Under the pieces are notes generated by a model, which saw nothing but the letters and a program-made list of their open reading frames with translations, did not search any database and was not told the DNA's origin. A program made the translations under genes and the position numbers. From NCBI GenBank assembly GCA_031270395.1, contig JAISXU010000045.1:1-56913 (forward strand): a stretch of 56,913 bases of DNA, read 5' to 3'. Origin of the DNA: Oscillospiraceae bacterium. Lineage in GTDB: Bacteria; Bacillota; Clostridia; Oscillospirales; Oscillospiraceae. Each line of letters starts with the position of its first letter. The stretch's first letter is position 1. This document shows, one piece after another, positions 1 to 8,631 of the stretch.

Positions 1-37
1 TTACGGCAAAGCCGCTCGGGACTTTTCTCGCTCATAT

Positions 38-119
38 GCGCATGTTTCTCGCCGCCTTTGGCGGCAACCGAAACATTTGCGCGCTATTAATTCGGCACGA
101 CATATCGTGCGAATTAATA
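38..119. repeat. Two adjacent imperfect hairpins
   Basis: Two stem-loops lie just beyond the end of the first gene. The first (38-82) pairs GCGC and ATGTTTC with GAAACAT and GCGC around an inner GCCGCC-TTT-GGCGGC. The second (85-119) pairs TATTAATTCG with CGAATTAATA and CACGA with TCGTG, with one bulged G, and it overlaps the stop codon of the minus-strand gene. Neither is followed by a T-run on the minus strand, so they look more like REP-type palindromes than classical terminators, although an end-of-transcript role is possible. Confidence 0.6.
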
Positions 120-1883
120 CTCACCCAGCACGTAAGTCGATATGATCAGAAAATTCACCGCAGTCCAGGACGCCCACGACCATGTATCCCCCGCCGACGG
201 TTGATCCGGGTCCGGGTACGCAGAGCCGTCAAGCTCCGTCGGCAGCGGCGCAAATCCCAAAATAAACCCTTTTTCGCGGACCTTACGGCACCACCTGCGC
301 GCTATCTCTTTGGCTTCCTCGGTCTTTCCCGCGCTTTTGAGTCCGACGGTTATAAACATTTGCAGCGGCGCTATGACCTTGCCCAGCACAAAGAATTTAT
401 TTGAAAAGCGGCAGTTCGGACTCTTTAGACTCTCGGCGGCAAGCCCGAAGTCGGTGAGAAATTCCCCTTCGCGCATGAGCGCCCGAGCCGACTTGTCGAT
501 AATATCCCGGGGCAGACGTCTCCCGAGCATAATCGGCTGATAACAAACAAGACTCATTGAATCCGCGAGTTCGCCCGTAGACGGGAGTCTGGGCAGAAAT
601 TTTTCCCCGTTCCAATGGTTTTTTATCAGTGTGCCGATAAACCTTTTGGATCGCGCGAACCATTCGCCGGCCTCCACATACAGGCCCGCTCCCTCGGCTA
701 TCTTGCCCACCGCCTCGCAGAGCAGCGCTATATGGGCGTATAGATCCGGAGACTGTATGGGAAATGTTCCGAAAAACACGGAGGCGTCGTCCCAGCCGGA
801 CTCATTGGGATTGTGGTACTCGAGGGTATCGGGTTCGGCGGAGGCATGGTATGTCAGCCAATAGCTCGCCCATCGCGCGAACGGCGAGTACATCTTTTCG
901 CATCGCTCACGCGTGAGCATTGACCCGTCGGTGTTGGCCAGGATATGCGCAATGGCAAGACCCTGCATTGCAGGCTGCGGAGTACCGTAGGACGCCTCGT
1001 AATAACTTATCGTGCCGGGCAGCATACCCGATTCGTGCTGAAAATCAAACAGACTGCATATGAGCCTCCAACCCTCATCCGTATTGTTCAGCATGGACAT
1101 GGCGTTATAGCTCTGCTGCCACGCGAAAGCGTGGCATATCCAGAGGCGGTGCATGTAAATCATCGCCTGTTTCATTATACCGTTTCCGCCCTCGCCCTGC
1201 CTGTGCGACCAAATCACAAATTTTGCGTATGCCGCAGTATCCTCAAATTCTCCGGCGGAGCGGTAATTTTTACACCACTCCTCATAATCTCTCCGAGCTT
1301 CCGCGCGGATTTCATCAAAGCTCCTATAGCGCTCGTCGCGGACGCGCTCACGCATATACTCATGTACGGCCGCCTCTACGGCGCCGTCCGGCCCCGGCGT
1401 AAAATCAAGCGTGATATTTTCATAGAGCGCGTTCGCTGACGATTCCGCCGTTACCGCGAGCTCTCCCGCAAGCGGAACATAAAGCGACTTCCCGGCGGTT
1501 CCGAAAGACACCTCGTACGTGCCGTCGCCCTTACGCAATACGCCCTCGCAGGCGCCCCCGGCGCCGTCAACAGTCAGGCGCAGTCCGATGCCCTCGCCGC
1601 GTATCGCCATGCGGTCTGCGGGATCCAAGCAAAACTCAATAAAACCTCGCTCCGAATCTATCCGTAAATGACTGAAGTCGGCAAAATATGTATACGGCAC
1701 GGCTTCGCCCGCGTACGTGGCCTGAATGTGGAATACATTCTTCCGTGCAGACTGGAATAAGGGCGTGCGGCAATGTACAAACCAGAGAGAGCGGCGCTCG
1801 AAATCCTCGGAGAAAACGAACATTGAGTTGCGGCGGCTCCATGGGACACGCTGTAAATCATACGGCTGATTCAATCCGAACAT
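114..1883 (-). CDS. (alpha/alpha)6-barrel glycoside hydrolase-like protein (GH63/trehalase-like)
   Basis: A 589-residue protein without a signal peptide, so probably cytosolic. The N-terminal ~170 residues look beta-rich. The rest resembles the six-hairpin glycosidase fold of GH63, GH37 and mannosylglycerate-hydrolase-like enzymes: a GMLP-containing segment in mid-protein, then NESGWDDASVF, which fits the general-acid Asp motif, and a C-terminal GDTWSWASWTAVNF helix. The expected C-terminal catalytic Glu context is not obvious, so activity is unproven. Its ATG directly abuts the TAG of the paralogous upstream gene. It is the last gene of a sugar ABC-transporter operon, so hydrolysis of the imported glycoside is the likely role; the substrate cannot be read from sequence. 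A hairpin overlaps the stop codon. Confidence 0.7.
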   Translation of the reverse strand: MFGLNQPYDLQRVPWSRRNSMFVFSEDFERRSLWFVHCRTPLFQSARKNVFHIQATYAGEAVPYTYFADFSHLRIDSERGFIEFCLDPADRMAIRGEGIGLRLTVDGAGGACEGVLRKGDGTYEVSFGTAGKSLYVPLAGELAVTAESSANALYENITLDFTPGPDGAVEAAVHEYMRERVRDERYRSFDEIRAEARRDYEEWCKNYRSAGEFEDTAAYAKFVIWSHRQGEGGNGIMKQAMIYMHRLWICHAFAWQQSYNAMSMLNNTDEGWRLICSLFDFQHESGMLPGTISYYEASYGTPQPAMQGLAIAHILANTDGSMLTRERCEKMYSPFARWASYWLTYHASAEPDTLEYHNPNESGWDDASVFFGTFPIQSPDLYAHIALLCEAVGKIAEGAGLYVEAGEWFARSKRFIGTLIKNHWNGEKFLPRLPSTGELADSMSLVCYQPIMLGRRLPRDIIDKSARALMREGEFLTDFGLAAESLKSPNCRFSNKFFVLGKVIAPLQMFITVGLKSAGKTEEAKEIARRWCRKVREKGFILGFAPLPTELDGSAYPDPDQPSAGDTWSWASWTAVNFLIISTYVLGEY

Positions 1884-3503
1884 CTATGCGTTCCCCCCTC
1901 TCCCGAGCGCCGAGACAATATAGAGATACGCCGACGCCGCCCAAGTAGAAGCAAACTCGTCGCCGACATTGTTTACAAAGCCATTTGATTGCACGTGTGA
2001 GATATACCACTCGCAGACTCTCTCCGCCGTCTCGCGCCGGTGCGACGCAAGCAATCCGTACACGAGGAGCGCAACGGCCGGCAAATCCTTTTCGGATTTC
2101 CAAAAATCGCCCTCGTCTATCTGGCGCGCAAGCCTTTCCGTTACCTCCGAAGGGAGGCTGTCCCCGAGTATCAGCGGAATATGCGAAAGCAACCCCGACG
2201 CAAATTCCGTCCCGCGCGCCGACGCGCCGCTTACCGTAAAACCGCCGCGTCCGTCAAGCTCGCCGAGCAGCGTCTTGAGCACGCCGTCGCCCGCCTTCGC
2301 CCACTTGGGGTCGCCGGTGGCCTCTGCAAGCGCCGAAAACAGCAGAAAAAGATATGAGAGCAGATCGGGCGTCGGCCCCGCATCTCCGACACCGACGCCC
2401 GCGCCGCAGTCTATTCCCGCTTCCTTTGGGTACGCGTAGGCGGGGACGCCGACACCATCCCGGTCTCGCCACCGCAACCACCATTCGGCGTTTTTTTCAA
2501 GCGCGGCGACAAGCTCCGTTCCGTCCGTCTCGCCGAGCGCAACTACATATGCCGGCGCCGTCGAATATCCGAACTGGCTCTGCGCGTCCGTAGTGTACGC
2601 GGGAAGCGCTCCGTTTACGTCGGCGAGGCGGAGCGTGTTTTTCAGTAATTCCAGCTTTGCGTCCGCGCCGTCAAACGCGAGCGCATGGAACGTCTGCTCG
2701 AACACCGAAACCAAGTCGCTCCCCCGCCGGCTGCCGTATATCATATTTCCCCTGAGCTTTGACGTCGTCGAGCACTTGCGCGGCTTCAAGCGCCCTATCC
2801 ACGTGAGATACGCAGCGGCGTCGAACAGCGCCTCGTCTCCCGTCGGCCCGCCGTACAGTCCGCGCCATCTTAGATAGTCGTCCCCGGCCTCCCCGACACA
2901 GTCGTCGAATGGGCGGTAACGCTCCAACGGCTGCCCGCCGGCGATATACTCGTGTATCGCGATTTCGAGTTTCCCGTCTTCTCCGGGATGAAAGTCGGCC
3001 GTCACGTCGTCCGACGCCCAGTCGAACATGCGCCACCACTGATTGAACCGGACGCTCCCCTCGATCGGGAAGAACAGCAGCTTTCCGCCTGCGCCTCCGA
3101 TAAGAAGCTCCATCGAACCGTCCGCACGCGCGCAAACCGTATCCATCATTCCCATGCGCGAAAATACTCTAAGCCCGACGCCGTTTGCCCTCACCCGCAT
3201 GATCTCGGGTTCGTCGATACAGAACTCAACGCTCCCGCCCTCCGCGAGCATTTCAAGCTTGGCCGGCGAGGCGCGGAGCGTATACTTAAGCTCCGCGCCG
3301 CCCGCCAGCGGACATAACCGCAACAGACCGCCCTTTCGCGGCGCGCCGAACCCTCCGCCCGCCGCGTCCGTGGTCAGACGTAAATACAGGCCGGGCGCGT
3401 CATACTCGTCGCCTTCTTTGTACGTGTAGATAAAGAACCGCGACAGGCTCCTGCCAAACGGTATTCTGTCAAGCTCCTTTAATTCGAGCAGATCGCTGAT
3501 CGT
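1884..3503 (-). CDS. Paralogous (alpha/alpha)6-barrel glycosidase-like protein, non-canonical start
   Basis: About 539 residues if translated from an ACG at 3501-3503; the first ordinary start in frame is a TTG at 3323, which would remove ~60 residues of good-looking coding sequence (LELKELDRIPFGRSLSRFFI and on). The reading frame upstream is closed by the in-frame TAG of the binding-protein gene at 3516-3518. A strong GGGGAGGG Shine-Dalgarno lies 4-7 nt before the ACG-ATC pair. The protein aligns by eye with its downstream neighbour: NGALP, KEAGIDCG in place of ESGWDDAS, and a C-terminal GDEFASTWAASAYLY helix. The acid-motif region has drifted, so it may be a divergent or inactive subunit-like partner. 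Start uncertain; gene itself well supported by frame length and synteny. Confidence 0.6.
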   Translation of the reverse strand, partial: TISDLLELKELDRIPFGRSLSRFFIYTYKEGDEYDAPGLYLRLTTDAAGGGFGAPRKGGLLRLCPLAGGAELKYTLRASPAKLEMLAEGGSVEFCIDEPEIMRVRANGVGLRVFSRMGMMDTVCARADGSMELLIGGAGGKLLFFPIEGSVRFNQWWRMFDWASDDVTADFHPGEDGKLEIAIHEYIAGGQPLERYRPFDDCVGEAGDDYLRWRGLYGGPTGDEALFDAAAYLTWIGRLKPRKCSTTSKLRGNMIYGSRRGSDLVSVFEQTFHALAFDGADAKLELLKNTLRLADVNGALPAYTTDAQSQFGYSTAPAYVVALGETDGTELVAALEKNAEWWLRWRDRDGVGVPAYAYPKEAGIDCGAGVGVGDAGPTPDLLSYLFLLFSALAEATGDPKWAKAGDGVLKTLLGELDGRGGFTVSGASARGTEFASGLLSHIPLILGDSLPSEVTERLARQIDEGDFWKSEKDLPAVALLVYGLLASHRRETAERVCEWYISHVQSNGFVNNVGDEFASTWAASAYLYIVSALGRGGNA

Positions 3504-3515
3504 ACTCCCTCCCCG

Positions 3516-4724
3516 CTAACTGAAATATGTGGTGTCGATATTTTCGAAGTACGCCTTATACGTATCGCGCGTGATAACCTCGAGTTCCATCGGGAACAGC
3601 GCGTAGTCGTCCCCGTAAGGCGCGCGCTTGGAGTCCGCCCAGAGCGTGTCCGGCGTGGCCCTTCCGTCGATTAGCGCCACAAGTCCGGCGGTCGCCGGAA
3701 CGGCGTATATCTCCTCCGCAATGCCGACCGCGGATACCCAGCTGCCGTCGTAACCCGAATCCCATTCCTCCACGGCGGTCGGGCTTTCGCAGCATGTGAT
3801 GAGTACGCGGTCTTCAACTCCCAGAGTCTCAATCGCGCGCGCCACGCCGGGCGCCACCATCGCCATAACGACGTTTATCATCCAATACTCGGTGCCGGGG
3901 TTTGCGGAAACGTACGCACTGATCATGTTATATGCGGCCTCGGCGGTGAACTGCTGTCCCGCTATATCGCCCTCAATGTAAAGACTGTCGGGAAAAGTCT
4001 GCTGGAACAGATCCCGCGCGCCGTCCGAGCGCGTCGAGAACAGCGGCAGCGTTGAAACTGTGATAGTAATCAGACCGAGCTTCTTTGTGTCGATTTCACC
4101 CCAATAATCCTTGTAATTATCAATCAGCCACTTTGTGGATTGCGTACCCACCGCGAAGCCGTCCAGCGCGACGGTCGGCCAGCATATTTTCAGCGGATCC
4201 GGGTCGAGATTCTGGAACGGCATGGAGAACGCGATCCACGGCTTTCCCATCTCCGTGAGTACCTCAAAAGCTCTTACGGACAGATTCGGGTTTGTATCCA
4301 CGAGAAGTCCGTCGCGGTCGCTCATGAGCTCCAGATTGTTGATAAACTTCTCGTCGTCGCCGTTAGCTGTAACAAAATCGACGGTAATGTTCATCTTTTC
4401 CTGACATTTTTGCAAAGCCTCATAGTATCGGTCTATCATTGTTCCCGAGCCGAAAGAGTAATGCGCTATGCGGTAAGCGGGTCTTGCGTAGTGATCCACC
4501 GGATCATCCCAGTAACCCACATGTTCGCCGCCGACAGGCGCTTGCGCCGTCGGCGGCGAACTTTCCGAGCCCGCAGGCGGGCTCGTTGCCACCGGCGAAT
4601 TGTCCGCCGTATTCGGGGCGTCCGAAGAGGACGGCGCCGGCGCGTCGCCCTGATTGGCGCACGCAACGACGGATAGCGCCAAAATTACCGCAAGAACGAG
4701 CGAGAACAGTTTTTGCTTTTTCAT
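3516..4724 (-). CDS. Sugar ABC transporter substrate-binding lipoprotein
   Basis: A 402-residue periplasmic-binding-protein-like lipoprotein. Residues 1-22 form a lipoprotein signal peptide: positively charged MKKQK, a hydrophobic core, and lipobox VVAC with the acylated Cys22. A Ser/Pro/Ala-rich linker follows, then a type I (ribose/galactose-like) binding fold starting near YRIAHYSFGSGTMIDRYY. The start is the ATG at 4724, preceded by AGGAGG; a longer frame upstream lacks a ribosome site. It lies downstream of two permease genes and the ATPase of the same operon and supplies the extracellular receptor. A pentose, hexose or small glycoside is likely; the ligand cannot be determined from sequence. 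Confidence 0.9.
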   Translation of the reverse strand: MKKQKLFSLVLAVILALSVVACANQGDAPAPSSSDAPNTADNSPVATSPPAGSESSPPTAQAPVGGEHVGYWDDPVDHYARPAYRIAHYSFGSGTMIDRYYEALQKCQEKMNITVDFVTANGDDEKFINNLELMSDRDGLLVDTNPNLSVRAFEVLTEMGKPWIAFSMPFQNLDPDPLKICWPTVALDGFAVGTQSTKWLIDNYKDYWGEIDTKKLGLITITVSTLPLFSTRSDGARDLFQQTFPDSLYIEGDIAGQQFTAEAAYNMISAYVSANPGTEYWMINVVMAMVAPGVARAIETLGVEDRVLITCCESPTAVEEWDSGYDGSWVSAVGIAEEIYAVPATAGLVALIDGRATPDTLWADSKRAPYGDDYALFPMELEVITRDTYKAYFENIDTTYFS

Positions 4725-4831
4725 TTCGTTTTCCTCCTGCATTGTTTGATTATTATTGACACATGCGCAGTGCCGGTACATATACCCATGCCTGATCGCG
4801 CTTCGCCGCGGCGTCTTTCGCGCGCAGACAA

Positions 4832-5827
4832 TCAGGTCTGTTTTGCCGGCGCCTCGCGCGCCGGTGCTTTAAGTGACGCCAGCCTGCGCTTTTCACGGAA
4901 GAAATCCACAATAAGCGCAAGAACAAGCAGCGCGCCGTTTGAAACGACCTGCCAGTATGGGTCAAGCTGAATTATGTACAGGCCGTTCTTAAAGCAGTTG
5001 AGCATCATAATGCCGATGAATACGACGGTCATACCGCTGCTGCCGCCGCCGAGAAAGGAGACGCCGCCGATGATCGCCGCCGTCATCCCGTCCATCTCCG
5101 AGCCAATTACCGACTGCATTGAACCGCTGTGCATACGCGCGGCAAGCACTATGCCGCCCAGAGACGCGATACAGCCGTTGTTTATATACATGATCGTCGT
5201 GATTTTTTTGTAGCTGATACCCGCAAGACGCGCGGCGTTACGGTTGCCTCCGCACAATAGCATTTGGCGCCCGAACTTCGTATTGGCGATCAACAGACCG
5301 TATATTATCAGCAGCACGACCATAATTATAAACGGCAGCGGGAATACCCACAGCGATATTGAGCCTAATTCCCAAAACGCCTTATTTGTGATCATGATAG
5401 GTTGATTCGTCGTGATGACTCCCGCTATCCCCTGATAGACCGAGGACATGGCAATCGTGGCTATAAACGGCATAAAATTGAGAATATTCGCGAAGAACGC
5501 ATTGACCAGACCGAATACAGCGCCCACACCCAGGATCATAAGCACGGCCGGAAACCACGGGATGTCGGTTCTCAGCAGAAACGCCACAAGTACGCCGGCC
5601 AACATGCCCTCGGCGCCGGACGCCAGATCGATCGCTCCGCTCATCATCAGACACGCCATACCGCATGTTATCGTGCCGGAAAGACTCATGGCGTACATGA
5701 TGCCCCGAACGTTGTCGAAGCTGAGGTACGCGGGGTTCATAATGTAGAAGAATACGATGATTGCCGCCGTGACAATAAGAATTGTCATGCCCTTTGATTT
5801 GGTGAAATTTCTGACGACTCTGGTCAT
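4832..5827 (-). CDS. Sugar ABC transporter permease (RbsC-like)
   Basis: A 331-residue integral membrane protein of the branched-chain amino acid/ribose permease type (BPD_transp_2), with about eight to ten hydrophobic segments. The conserved cytoplasmic loop, which contacts the ATPase, includes NTKFGRQMLLCGGNRNAARLAGI. I chose the ATG at 5827 because AGGAGGG lies about 7 nt upstream; the longer frame begins inside the upstream ATPase gene. It is related to the other permease of the operon at 7365-8330, so the transporter probably has a heterodimeric membrane channel, like LsrCD or RhaPQ systems. The 107 nt between it and the binding protein shows no clear terminator. Confidence 0.9.
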   Translation of the reverse strand: MTRVVRNFTKSKGMTILIVTAAIIVFFYIMNPAYLSFDNVRGIMYAMSLSGTITCGMACLMMSGAIDLASGAEGMLAGVLVAFLLRTDIPWFPAVLMILGVGAVFGLVNAFFANILNFMPFIATIAMSSVYQGIAGVITTNQPIMITNKAFWELGSISLWVFPLPFIIMVVLLIIYGLLIANTKFGRQMLLCGGNRNAARLAGISYKKITTIMYINNGCIASLGGIVLAARMHSGSMQSVIGSEMDGMTAAIIGGVSFLGGGSSGMTVVFIGIMMLNCFKNGLYIIQLDPYWQVVSNGALLVLALIVDFFREKRRLASLKAPAREAPAKQT

Positions 5828-5844
5828 TGAGTTTTCCCTCCTGA

Positions 5845-7338
5845 TCAATCAAGCATGGCGAGCGCCAGCACGTTTTCCTCCGTCGCGTCCTCACGCTTGA
5901 CGGTTCCGGTGATATGGCCGTTATGCATAACGATAATGGTGTCGGCGACGTTGATGACCTCAGTAAGCTCGGAAGAAATAAATATCACGCCTATACCCTG
6001 CTTGGCGAAATCGCACACCATTTGATACACTTCCGCCTTAGTGCCGACGTCGATCCCTTTTGTCGGCTCGTCGAGTATGAGTATTTTTGTGTCTATTAAG
6101 TCTGACGTCCAGCGCCCCAGAATGACCTTCTGCTGGTTACCGCCGGAGAGCTCCGAGACGATCTTATCGAGCGTCGGCGTCTTGATTGAGTACCGCTCCA
6201 CCGCTTTTTCGGCCAGAGTCTCTGATTTCTTTCTGTCAAGAAAGAGAAGCTTTTTCAGCTTGTCTAACACGGGCAAACAAATATTGTCCGTGATACTGCG
6301 CCACATGATGAGTCCCTGCTCCTTGCGATCCTCGGGGCAAAGCGCAATTCCCTGTTCGATAGAGGCCTTTTCCGATCCTGCCTTATGTATCTTACCGTTG
6401 ATCTTTATCTCTCCCGACAGAATATGATCCGCGCCGAACAGCGCTCTCACCACCTCCGTCCGTCCCGCGCCCACAAGCCCGGCAAATCCCGCGATTTCAC
6501 CCTTTCTGAGCGTAAAGCTGACATCGTGTACGGCGTCGGTAACAAGATTGTTCACCTCAAGCAGCACGTCTCCGAGCTTGTCGTTGCGGCTCAGTCTTGA
6601 ATACGTGTCGCCGATATCGCGGCCGACCATAGCCTTGATAAGCTCCGCCTCGTCCGTCTCCGGCGTCGCCATCGTCTTTACCAGCCGCCCGTCCTTCAAG
6701 ACCACGATCTCATCGGTTATCTGGAAAATCTCCGCCAGTCGGTGAGACACGTAAATAACAATCTTTCCGTCATCCCTGAGCTTACGTATAAGTCTGAAGA
6801 GTATACTTATCTCCGCGTCAGTCAGCGGTGCCGTCGGCTCGTCAAAAGCTATAATCTGTGAATCGCGCCTGTAGGCTTTCATTATTTCCACCATCTGCTG
6901 GTATGCCACCGAAAGCCCTCCGACGAGCTCCTCCGGATCTATCGGCAGACCGAACGCGTCGATAATCTCGCGCGTGGTGCGGCGCATTTCATCCTTCCTG
7001 AGCAGTCCGAGTCTTGTCGAGGGGAGGTCTCCCGAATATATGTTTTCAATCACGTTAAGTCCCGGCACAAGCTGGCGATCCTGATATATTACGCTTATAC
7101 CTCTGCTTATGGCGTGATACGGCGCGGCGAATTTCTGCTCCTCGCCGTCGATAATGATTGTCCCCTCGTCGGGCTGGATGTCGCCGCTCAGTATTTTAAG
7201 CAGCGTACTTTTCCCCGCGCCGTTTTCACCGAGAAGCGCGAGTACCTTCCCGGCTCCGGCGCGAAATGAAATATCCTTGAGCGCCTGAACGCCCGGATAC
7301 GCTTTACCTATCCCGTTAAACTCAATATACTCCGGCAT
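5845..7338 (-). CDS. Sugar ABC transporter ATP-binding protein, two ABC domains (RbsA/MglA-like)
   Basis: A 497-residue duplicated ATPase powering carbohydrate uptake. The first domain has Walker A GENGAGKST (residues 37-45), a signature-like LSVAYQQMVEI and Walker B IIAFDEPTAPL. The second has a degenerate P-loop (GLVGAGRTEV), a canonical LSGGNQQKV signature and LILDEPTKGIDV. This asymmetry is normal in the CUT2 sugar-importer family. Start ATG at 7338 with GGGGAGGA about 8 nt upstream. It lies between the two permease genes, with a 17-nt gap to the downstream one. Confidence 0.95.
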   Translation of the reverse strand: MPEYIEFNGIGKAYPGVQALKDISFRAGAGKVLALLGENGAGKSTLLKILSGDIQPDEGTIIIDGEEQKFAAPYHAISRGISVIYQDRQLVPGLNVIENIYSGDLPSTRLGLLRKDEMRRTTREIIDAFGLPIDPEELVGGLSVAYQQMVEIMKAYRRDSQIIAFDEPTAPLTDAEISILFRLIRKLRDDGKIVIYVSHRLAEIFQITDEIVVLKDGRLVKTMATPETDEAELIKAMVGRDIGDTYSRLSRNDKLGDVLLEVNNLVTDAVHDVSFTLRKGEIAGFAGLVGAGRTEVVRALFGADHILSGEIKINGKIHKAGSEKASIEQGIALCPEDRKEQGLIMWRSITDNICLPVLDKLKKLLFLDRKKSETLAEKAVERYSIKTPTLDKIVSELSGGNQQKVILGRWTSDLIDTKILILDEPTKGIDVGTKAEVYQMVCDFAKQGIGVIFISSELTEVINVADTIIVMHNGHITGTVKREDATEENVLALAMLD

Positions 7339-7364
7339 CGGACAATTCCTCCCCGCTTTCCCGC

Positions 7365-8330
7365 TTATCTGCGCATAAGCCGTTTCGTATTGAAGTAATC
7401 GAACGTGAGCGCAATCAGGAGCAGCGCGCCCGACGCCATCGTCTGCCAGTACGGGTTGATGCCGATGAGCGTCAGCCCGCTGTTGAAGCCGTTGAGCAGC
7501 ACAAGCCCGACGAACGCCCCGCCCATGCCGCCTGACCCGCCGCCGAACGAAACGCCGCCCAGTATCGCGCCCGTCATGCCGGCAAAGGCGCCGCCCGCTA
7601 TGCCCGTGGCCGAACCTGACCTGAGCCTTGCCGCTTGGAGCATACCGGCCACCGAACCTAAGACGGCGTTATTTATGAACAGTATATACCATACCTTTTT
7701 GGGATTTATGCCGGAGAGCTTCGCCGCGACGGGATTGCCCCCGACCATGTATATTTTTTTGCCGAACTTAGTCTTTGCGAGGACGACGCCGTATATTGTG
7801 AAAATCGCAAAGGTGAAAAGGATGTTCACGGGGAATTGGCCGGCAATCCTGTATGTACCGAGCCAGACGATGTACTTGTTGGAGACTTCCACGGCAGCGC
7901 CGTGACTCAGCAGAAGCATACCGCCCTGTACCATATATGACACCGCCATTGTCGCAACGAACGGCTGGAATTTTACCTCGTTTATCAAAACCGCGTTTAT
8001 AAAGCCTACGAGCGCCGCTCCGGCCAGTACCGCCAGAATAGCCAGCGGCCACGGGAAACCTTTCATCAGGAATTGCGCCATGAGAATACCGGAGATAGTG
8101 GACACCTGCGCCGTTGACAGATCGATATTCCCCGAGATCATCAGGAATACCGCGCCGCACGTCAGATACGCGGTGATGACCATCGAGCTGAGGATATTTC
8201 TGATGTTCACCCAGTATAAATACTGCCCCTTTGAAATTATCGTATAGAACGCGGCGACCGCTATATACAATAGGAGCAGCACAAACATCTTTGATTGCGT
8301 CAGCCGTTTAAGAAAGCTCTTTTTTTCCAT
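7365..8330 (-). CDS. Sugar ABC transporter permease (RbsC-like), first gene of operon
   Basis: A 321-residue inner-membrane permease of the same family as 4832-5827, with KTKFGKKIYMVGGNPVAAKLSGI as the ATPase-coupling loop and a C-terminal LTFDYFNTKRLMRR that closely matches its paralogue. The start ATG at 8330 gives a typical short charged N-terminus (MEKKSFLKRL) followed by the first hydrophobic helix; a longer frame from 8390 lacks a clear ribosome site. As the promoter-proximal gene, it would be controlled by the intergenic region shared with the divergent LysR gene. Confidence 0.9.
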   Translation of the reverse strand: MEKKSFLKRLTQSKMFVLLLLYIAVAAFYTIISKGQYLYWVNIRNILSSMVITAYLTCGAVFLMISGNIDLSTAQVSTISGILMAQFLMKGFPWPLAILAVLAGAALVGFINAVLINEVKFQPFVATMAVSYMVQGGMLLLSHGAAVEVSNKYIVWLGTYRIAGQFPVNILFTFAIFTIYGVVLAKTKFGKKIYMVGGNPVAAKLSGINPKKVWYILFINNAVLGSVAGMLQAARLRSGSATGIAGGAFAGMTGAILGGVSFGGGSGGMGGAFVGLVLLNGFNSGLTLIGINPYWQTMASGALLLIALTFDYFNTKRLMRR

Positions 8331-8473
8331 AAATCCACTTCCCCAAAATATTTGGCGCCGCAAAACACGCGCGGCCCGCTCCTCCGCCAAACCCGCTCGG
8401 AACCGATTCCGCCGCGCGTCCGCTAACCGCGCCCACCCGGCGTCCGTCTCGTCCGCCGTTTCCTGACAGAGGT

Positions 8474-8503
8474 AATATATCTCAATATCCCGGCGAATAC
8501 CAA
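8474..8503 (-). promoter_or_regulatory. Candidate promoter for the sugar ABC operon
   Basis: Read on the minus strand, TTGGTA and TATATT are separated by 18 nt in the AT-rich part of the LysR/permease intergenic region. This would give a leader of about 140 nt. The match is partial, and other AT-rich hexamers are nearby. Confidence 0.4.
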
Positions 8504-8543
8504 TACAAAAAACAAATACGTATATAACATTTTCTTATGGACA

Positions 8544-8557
8544 TGTGCATTTTGCAC
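8544..8557. promoter_or_regulatory. Candidate LysR-type operator
   Basis: A perfect dyad GTGCA-TTT-TGCAC (8545-8557) fits the T-N11-A pattern of LysR-type regulators (T8544, A8556). It sits just upstream of the -35 box of the lysR promoter and between the divergent transcripts, the usual place for autoregulation and control of the neighbouring operon. Confidence 0.5.
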
Positions 8558-8586
8558 TTGATTTAATGTCAATTTTTGTGTATATT
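8558..8586 (+). promoter_or_regulatory. Sigma-A-type promoter of the lysR gene
   Basis: TTGATT (8558-8563) and TATATT (8581-8586) are separated by 17 nt, about 40 nt before the start codon at 8632. The candidate operator abuts the -35 box. Confidence 0.6.
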
Positions 8587-8631
8587 GCTGTTAGTGATAC
8601 GCAGTTCATAAGCTGCAGAAAGGGATGCGCC

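Noticed and set aside
3516-3518. Pseudogene or fusion between the binding protein and the glycosidase-like gene
   Set aside because: Although both are in the same frame, the TAG is followed at once by a strong ribosome site and the binding protein ends at a natural length, so two genes are more likely.
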